DNA of 35,518 nt from assembly GCA_002405615.1 (NCBI GenBank), contig DHMD01000051.1, positions 14,363 to 49,880 of the forward strand. Reading direction: 5' to 3'. Under the pieces are notes generated by a model, which was not told where the DNA came from, searched no databases, and saw only the letters and a list, made by a program, of their open reading frames with translations. A program made the position numbers and the translations under genes. How positions within the stretch are numbered: position 1 is the stretch's first letter; every line of letters starts with the position of its first letter. Source of the DNA: Christensenella sp. UBA4651. Its GTDB lineage: Bacteria > Bacillota > Clostridia > Christensenellales > UBA1242. Shown here piece after piece: positions 31,043 through 35,518 of this stretch.

Positions 31043-32626
31043 ATGATTACAGTAACCGATATGGAGTTGTCGTTCGGCGGTGCTCCATTGTTTAAGGATG
31101 TCAACCTAAAATTTACCCCAAACAACTGTTACGGCGTTATCGGCGCAAACGGTGCGGGCAAGTCGACATTTCTCAAAGTTTTGAGTGGCGACCTCGAGCC
31201 TAGCAAGGGTAGTGTGGACATTCCCGAGAACGAGCGCCTGTCTGTGCTTCGTCAAGACCACTTCGCTTTTGACCAATACTCAATTATGGATACCGTAATT
31301 ATGGGTAACAAACGCCTTTACGAAATAATGAAGCAAAAAGACGAACTCTATGCCAAGCCCGACTTTTCCGAGGCTGACGGTATTCTTGCCGCAGAACTGG
31401 AGAGTGAATTTGCCGAAATGAACGGCTGGGAGGCGGAACTAGACGCCGCAAAACTCCTCAACGGTTTGGGCGTGCCAGAGAGCGAGCATTATAACCTAAT
31501 GAGCGACCAAAACGGTGCAATAAAGGTAAAGGTTATGCTTGCCCAAGCACTTTTTGGTACTCCTGACATACTTTTACTAGATGAACCAACCAACCATATG
31601 GACCCCGAAAGTATCGAATGGTTGGAGGAGTTTATTATCAACTACCCAGGTACAGTTATTGTTGTTTCGCACGACCGCCACTTCCTCAATACTGTTTGCA
31701 CCTATACCGTAGATATCGATTATGGCAAAATCAATATGTGGCCGGGTAACTACGACTTTTGGTACGAATCTAGCCAACTTATGCTCCAACAAATGAAGCA
31801 AGAGAACAAAAAGAAAGAAAAACGCATAGAAGAATTAAAAGAGTTTATTCGCCGTTTCGGTGCGAAAAAATCTCTGGCAAAGCAGGCAACCAGTAGAAAG
31901 AAAATGTTGGACAAAATCCAAATCGAGGATATGCCTGTTTCAAACCGTAAGTATCCTTATATCAACTTTAAGTACGAGAAAGAACTCGGCAAGGATATTA
32001 TCGAGGCAAATAATATCACTTTTGTCCACGAGGGCAAGACTTTGCTAGACAAAGTTTCGTTCCGTATCGGTAGGGAGGATAAGGTGCTGGTGCTAGGCGA
32101 GAACGAAAACGCCGTTTCCGCACTTTTGTCGATAATCGCTGGGCAAGAAACCAATTTTGACGGCGAAATCCGTTGCGGCACAACCGTATTGCGTGGCGAT
32201 TTGCCAAAAGATACCGCCAAATACTTTGACAACGACCTAAATATTACCGAATGGCTCGCCCAATTTAGCAAGGAGAGAGATGTTACATACTTGCGTGGAT
32301 TTTTGGGTAGAATGTTGTTTAGCGGCGATGACAACCTCAAAAAGGTTAAGGTGCTGTCTGGTGGCGAAAAAGTACGATGTATGTTCAGTCGCCTTATGGT
32401 GATGAATGCTAATATGCTTATCCTTGACCAGCCTACAAACCACCTCGATTTGGAGAGTATTACCGCTCTTAATGAGGGGTTGGTAGACTACAAGGGCGTG
32501 CTAGTTTTCAGTTCTCACGACCACGAGTTGATGCAGAGTGTTGCAAACCGAATTTTTGAAATCAAGGACGGCAAACTCATCGACAGAATGTGTACTTATG
32601 AGGAATACTTGCAAAACAAAAAATAA
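31043..32626 (+). CDS. ABC-F family ATPase with one degenerate ATP site
   Basis: ABC-F proteins act on the ribosome, in translation control or antibiotic protection. The 527 residues form two ABC domains joined by a charged linker (about 245-310). Domain 1 has intact Walker A GANGAGKST (34-42) and Walker B LLLDEPTNHMD (E181), but its signature has decayed to SDQNGAI (154-160). Domain 2 has intact signature LSGGE (438-442), but its Walker A is GENENAVSA (352-360) and its Walker B has Q463 in place of the catalytic glutamate. In the head-to-tail fold the decayed parts all fall in one composite site; the other stays complete. It is close to the YbiT-like branch common in Firmicutes. The gene lies in an operon between aspS and cysS. 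Confidence 0.92.
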   Translation: MITVTDMELSFGGAPLFKDVNLKFTPNNCYGVIGANGAGKSTFLKVLSGDLEPSKGSVDIPENERLSVLRQDHFAFDQYSIMDTVIMGNKRLYEIMKQKDELYAKPDFSEADGILAAELESEFAEMNGWEAELDAAKLLNGLGVPESEHYNLMSDQNGAIKVKVMLAQALFGTPDILLLDEPTNHMDPESIEWLEEFIINYPGTVIVVSHDRHFLNTVCTYTVDIDYGKINMWPGNYDFWYESSQLMLQQMKQENKKKEKRIEELKEFIRRFGAKKSLAKQATSRKKMLDKIQIEDMPVSNRKYPYINFKYEKELGKDIIEANNITFVHEGKTLLDKVSFRIGREDKVLVLGENENAVSALLSIIAGQETNFDGEIRCGTTVLRGDLPKDTAKYFDNDLNITEWLAQFSKERDVTYLRGFLGRMLFSGDDNLKKVKVLSGGEKVRCMFSRLMVMNANMLILDQPTNHLDLESITALNEGLVDYKGVLVFSSHDHELMQSVANRIFEIKDGKLIDRMCTYEEYLQNKK

Positions 32627-32647
32627 TTTAATAAATTAGGAGTTTTT

Positions 32648-34081
32648 ATGAAGATTTATAATACTCTTGGCCGTGAGGTTAGCGAGTTTGTGCCACAACG
32701 CCCAAACGAAGTCGGTATGTATGTCTGCGGCTTGACCGTGTATATGCCACCTCATATGGGACACGCACGCACTTATGTTGCGTACGATGTCATAAAGAAG
32801 TATTTTGAGTACAAAGGGTACAAGGTCTTTTATGTACGCAATATCACCGATGTGGGTAGTATCGTGGGCGATGCTGACGAGGGCGAGGACAAAATCTTGT
32901 TAAAGGCTAACGAGATGAAAATGCACCCTCTGGAATTGGTAGACTACAATATTCAACAAATGTGGTACTACCTAGACGCTTTGCGTTGCGACCGTCCTAA
33001 TATTAGCCCTCGTGCTACTGGGCATATTGTCGAAATCATCGAGGCAGTGCAAGCAATGATTGATAGGGGATATGCGTACGAACTGGACGGCAATGTGTAC
33101 TGCGATGTAACCAAAATCAAAGGCTACGGAATGTTGAGTGGTAATACTTTGGAGGCCCTCAACGCAGGTGCTAGAATTGCTGTAACTGACGGCAAACACA
33201 GTCCTTATGACTTCGCCGTGTGGAAAAAGGCGCAGGATAATTCCGCCCTCCGCTGGAATAGCCCTTGGGGCGTTGGTTACCCAGGGTGGCATATCGAGTG
33301 TAGCGTAATGAGTACCAAATACCTAGGTAACCACTTTGATATTCACGGCGGCGGTTTGGATTTGCGTTTCCCTCATCACGAGAATGAGATTGCACAGAGT
33401 ATCGCGCTGGGGCAAGGAAACCCTGCCGAATATTGGGTGCACACTGGTATGCTGCTTGCCCAAGACGGCTCAAAAATGAGTAAATCTGCAGGCAACTATG
33501 TTACTATTCACGATGCAGTGGCAAAATGGGGGGCAAAGAACCTGAGATGGGCTTTTGCTACCAGCCACTACCGTAGCCCTGTGCGCTACGGCGATGAAAT
33601 TATGGAGTCTAGTGTCGCTGGACTAAACCGAATTGATAACTTTATCTTTAATCTAAAACGCAACGCCTCAGGTGTGCATAATGCTGAATTGAGCGAGAAT
33701 TTGCACAGGTTCGTTGCCGAATTTGAGGCGGAAATGGATGACGACTTTAACTCGCCAAACGCAATCGCCGCCCTTTACAAATTTATCAGCAGTGCAAATG
33801 TAGCCGTAACCTCACATAACTATAATGAGGCTAATAGAGACGAGATTTTGTCTGTTTTACGCAGAGTTGATTCCATTTTCAAGTGCTTTGACTCGCTGAA
33901 TGACGAGCAAAATACTGCCGACACTCGTGCCGAAACAGTCCAAAAATTGATTGACGAACGCAACGCATATCGCAAAAATCGTGATTTTGCCAAGGCTGAC
34001 GAACTCAAAAAGCAAATTTTAGAAATGAATGTCGAGATTTTTGATAACAAAGACGGTACCACTACTTTCAAACTAAAATAG
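32648..34081 (+). CDS. cysS: Cysteinyl-tRNA synthetase
   Basis: This class Ia synthetase charges tRNA-Cys. In 477 residues it has the HIGH motif as PHMGHAR (about 35-41), KMSKSAGN (about 279-286), and likely zinc ligands from YVCGLTVY, GWHIECSVM and FPHHENEIAQS. The length is normal and the C-terminal helices (KNRDFAKADELKKQI) are as in other CysRS. It follows the ABC-F gene by 21 bases with TAGGAG upstream, and a terminator follows, making it the last gene of the aspS operon. Confidence 0.97.
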   Translation: MKIYNTLGREVSEFVPQRPNEVGMYVCGLTVYMPPHMGHARTYVAYDVIKKYFEYKGYKVFYVRNITDVGSIVGDADEGEDKILLKANEMKMHPLELVDYNIQQMWYYLDALRCDRPNISPRATGHIVEIIEAVQAMIDRGYAYELDGNVYCDVTKIKGYGMLSGNTLEALNAGARIAVTDGKHSPYDFAVWKKAQDNSALRWNSPWGVGYPGWHIECSVMSTKYLGNHFDIHGGGLDLRFPHHENEIAQSIALGQGNPAEYWVHTGMLLAQDGSKMSKSAGNYVTIHDAVAKWGAKNLRWAFATSHYRSPVRYGDEIMESSVAGLNRIDNFIFNLKRNASGVHNAELSENLHRFVAEFEAEMDDDFNSPNAIAALYKFISSANVAVTSHNYNEANRDEILSVLRRVDSIFKCFDSLNDEQNTADTRAETVQKLIDERNAYRKNRDFAKADELKKQILEMNVEIFDNKDGTTTFKLK

Positions 34082-34098
34082 TGTTTGTGAATTTTTAG

Positions 34099-34126
34099 AA
34101 AAGCCCTTTTTGGGGCTTTTTGTTTT
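34099..34126 (+). terminator. Terminator of the aspS operon
   Basis: AAAAGCCC (34099-34106) pairs with GGGCTTTT (34113-34120), followed by further T. It lies 17 bases after cysS. Confidence 0.85.
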
Positions 34127-34173
34127 ATTTTTCCAAAAATCTATTATTTTTTTGAAATTCCATCTTATTTTAT

Positions 34174-34242
34174 TTGCATTTATTTTGTCGAATAGTGTAA
34201 AATAATAGTGCAACATTGTTTGGTGGGGCTTTGCCCCGAACC
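34174..34242 (+). repeat. Second copy of the promoter-plus-hairpin module
   Basis: TTGCAT (34174-34179), 18 bases and TAAAAT (34198-34203) resemble the promoter at 21918, with shared bases GTCG, AAT and AATAATA around the -10. Downstream, GGGGC-TTT-GCCCC followed by GAACC (34225-34242) corresponds to the GGGTTTTACCCCGAACC segment at 21997. No terminator follows here; the palindromic element begins instead. The promoter may serve the surface-protein gene at 34470. Confidence 0.55.
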
Positions 34243-34278
34243 TCATATTTATCAATAATCAAGCAACTTTCATCATCT

Positions 34279-34423
34279 TGTCTTCCTGAGCCCGCCCTTG
34301 CAGAGTTGTATTCGAAGGAACTGTGAAGAGACGCAAGGCTCTGAACCCAATATTTAGTGGGTTCTGCTGACGCCTCATAGATTCCTCCAATACAGGCTAG
34401 CGCAGAGCGGGGTCGGAATGACA
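34279..34423. repeat. 145-bp palindromic element (MITE/REP-like)
   Basis: Imperfect inverted arms of about 45 bp (34279-34322 and 34379-34423) begin and end with TGTC..TTCC and GGAATGACA. In the centre, GAACCCA (34343-34349) and TGGGTTC (34358-34364) form a perfect stem. It has no coding potential. The GGAATGACA type of end is common in dispersed repeats of uncultured Firmicutes and others. A decayed half copy is at 5222. It lies directly upstream of the surface-protein gene. Confidence 0.7.
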
Positions 34424-34469
34424 TAAGGAAGAAAGCCTCCCAAAAACAACAAAAACAGGAGAAACAAAA

Positions 34470-35518
34470 TTGAATAAAAAAGGCAGCAAAAAGCCCGAAG
34501 AAAAGGCTAATTATAGTGAATTGAATATTAATCAGAAACAAGCGACAAATTATGTAACCAAATCTATTTTGATTATAGTTGTTGCATTGCTCTTTACTTT
34601 TGTGTCACTCTTTATTTTGTTCAATTTCCTTTATCCGACAAACAATAATACTACAAACAACACGCACGCCTTGTCGAGTAGCACAACATATTACAAAAAT
34701 GGCAGCAGTTTCTATACACTCTCGTCTAGTCAATCCCACTACAAATGTACGAACTCTGAACATAGCGGCTCAAACGACTATACTTCTAGTAGTGTAAGTG
34801 GTACTTGCTATTCTGAAAATACAAGTTATACCACGGTACATTATCCGCATTCTTGTCACCTCACAGGACTTACCTGTTACGCTAGTACTTCTGGCCCAAT
34901 ACATAATGGTGGTGTCACTTTTTACTGTGATTATTGTAACTCAAACATAGGTTATGGTTCTGCTAGTGAGTATGGTACCTCTTATTCAAGTTCAAGTATC
35001 TGTTCTGCAAGGAAATACCAATGCTCGTATTGTGATTCATATTTTTCATCGAATAGTACCGCTAGTTGCAGCAGCCGTGGCACATACAAAAGGTGTGATG
35101 AGTGTGGTGAGGATTGGAGTAGTTGTTCTTGTGGATATAGTTATTCTCATAGATTATCATATAGTTATACAAAATACACCTACAAAAATATCGACACAGG
35201 CTCAACTACGACCTCAACGAGTAGTTACTCAACTGCAACTGGCTACACAGTATCATACAATTCAAACGGCGGTAGCGGAACTATGTCTAGTCAATATTTC
35301 TTGCACGGACATTCACAAGCACTGACAGCAAATGCTTTCACTCGAACGAATTACAAGTTCAAGGGTTGGGCGACTAGCAGTAGCGGCTCGGTAACTTATA
35401 CAGACAAGCAGAGCCTCAATCGTAGTTCGGGCAGTAATATGACGCTTTATGCAAATTGGGAGTTGCTGTCATTCACGGTTACGCTCGACAACCAAGAGGC
35501 GACAACTGCGGGAACTAC
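34470..35518 (+). CDS. Membrane-anchored surface protein with cysteine pairs and InlB-type repeat, 5' part only
   Basis: This gene starts with TTG at 34470, seven bases after a clear AGGAGA site, and stays open for 349 codons to the window edge. A short basic N terminus leads to one membrane helix (about 32-55, ILIIVVALLFTFVSLFILF), so the rest is outside the cell. After a Ser/Thr/Asn/Tyr-rich stretch come the cysteine pairs C153/C156, C185/C188 and C209/C212, plus C219/C221, which look like small zinc ribbons or disulfide knots. Residues about 258-331 form an InlB B-type (Listeria-Bacteroides) repeat: VSYNSNGGSGTMSS, then YKFKGWAT and TLYANW. Such repeats usually occur in series in large adhesins. 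The 3' end is missing, so anchor and ligand are unknown. Confidence 0.82.
   Translation, partial: MNKKGSKKPEEKANYSELNINQKQATNYVTKSILIIVVALLFTFVSLFILFNFLYPTNNNTTNNTHALSSSTTYYKNGSSFYTLSSSQSHYKCTNSEHSGSNDYTSSSVSGTCYSENTSYTTVHYPHSCHLTGLTCYASTSGPIHNGGVTFYCDYCNSNIGYGSASEYGTSYSSSSICSARKYQCSYCDSYFSSNSTASCSSRGTYKRCDECGEDWSSCSCGYSYSHRLSYSYTKYTYKNIDTGSTTTSTSSYSTATGYTVSYNSNGGSGTMSSQYFLHGHSQALTANAFTRTNYKFKGWATSSSGSVTYTDKQSLNRSSGSNMTLYANWELLSFTVTLDNQEATTAGT

Noticed and set aside
34170..34541. 123-codon minus-strand frame
   Set aside because: It is antisense to the membrane helix of the surface-protein gene and crosses the palindromic element.

Overview
This window is AT-rich, densely coded bacterial DNA that uses the standard code (TAA, TAG and TGA all act as stops). 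Most genes have AGGAGG-type ribosome sites, and many have near-consensus sigma-A promoters (TTGACA, 17 bases, TATAAT). The homodimeric glycyl-tRNA synthetase, YhaO/YhaN, HelD, PlsY, the YqfC/YqfD sporulation pair next to YbeY and the InlB-type repeat protein point to an uncultured Bacillota, probably in Clostridia. The exact lineage cannot be read from the sequence.

Layout. 1-5154: the 3' end of rsmI, then on the minus strand a tetR-yhaO-yhaN operon with a palindromic operator inside its promoter, and ndk. 5222-6841: a degenerate copy of a dispersed repeat, then glyS. 7053-10693: a four-gene sugar-activation and glycosyl-transfer operon whose promoter spacer carries ten consecutive G. 10716-13317: helD-nrdR. 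13351-17856: feoA-feoB, der and plsY. 17909-19442: one orphan gene of 465 codons. 19501-21850: yqfC divergent from yqfD-ybeY-cdd-like; the last gene is an apparently dead cytidine deaminase. 21851-22199: a non-coding stretch with a C8A8 tract and a possible small RNA. 22200-26690: a DUF2804 gene, facing a U32-protein/mscS operon. 26900-27860: two small two-helix membrane proteins of unknown function behind a perfect-consensus promoter and long leader. 28058-28987: cytidylate kinase with an unusual N-terminal extension. 29180-34120: aspS, an ABC-F ATPase and cysS. 34121-35518: a second copy of the small-RNA-like module, a 145-bp palindromic element, and the start of a TTG-initiated surface protein with an InlB-type repeat that runs off the window.

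Working together. Much of the window is housekeeping: three aminoacyl-tRNA synthetases, rRNA methylation, ribosome assembly (Der, YbeY), RNA polymerase recycling (HelD), nucleotide kinases and phospholipid synthesis. The strongest candidate for something undescribed is 7053-10597. An arabinose-5-phosphate isomerase-type protein keeps the four key residues known from E. coli KdsD. It sits with a fused sugar kinase/nucleotidyltransferase, a small HAD phosphatase and a GT-B glycosyltransferase. This is the logic of the NDP-heptose pathway applied to a pentose, plausibly making NDP-D-arabinose for a surface glycan, and its promoter looks phase-variable. Other notable points are a deaminase that has lost every zinc ligand, an ABC-F protein with one composite ATP site abandoned, an SbcC-like ATPase with a membrane hairpin in mid-protein, and two promoters that predict leaderless mRNAs.
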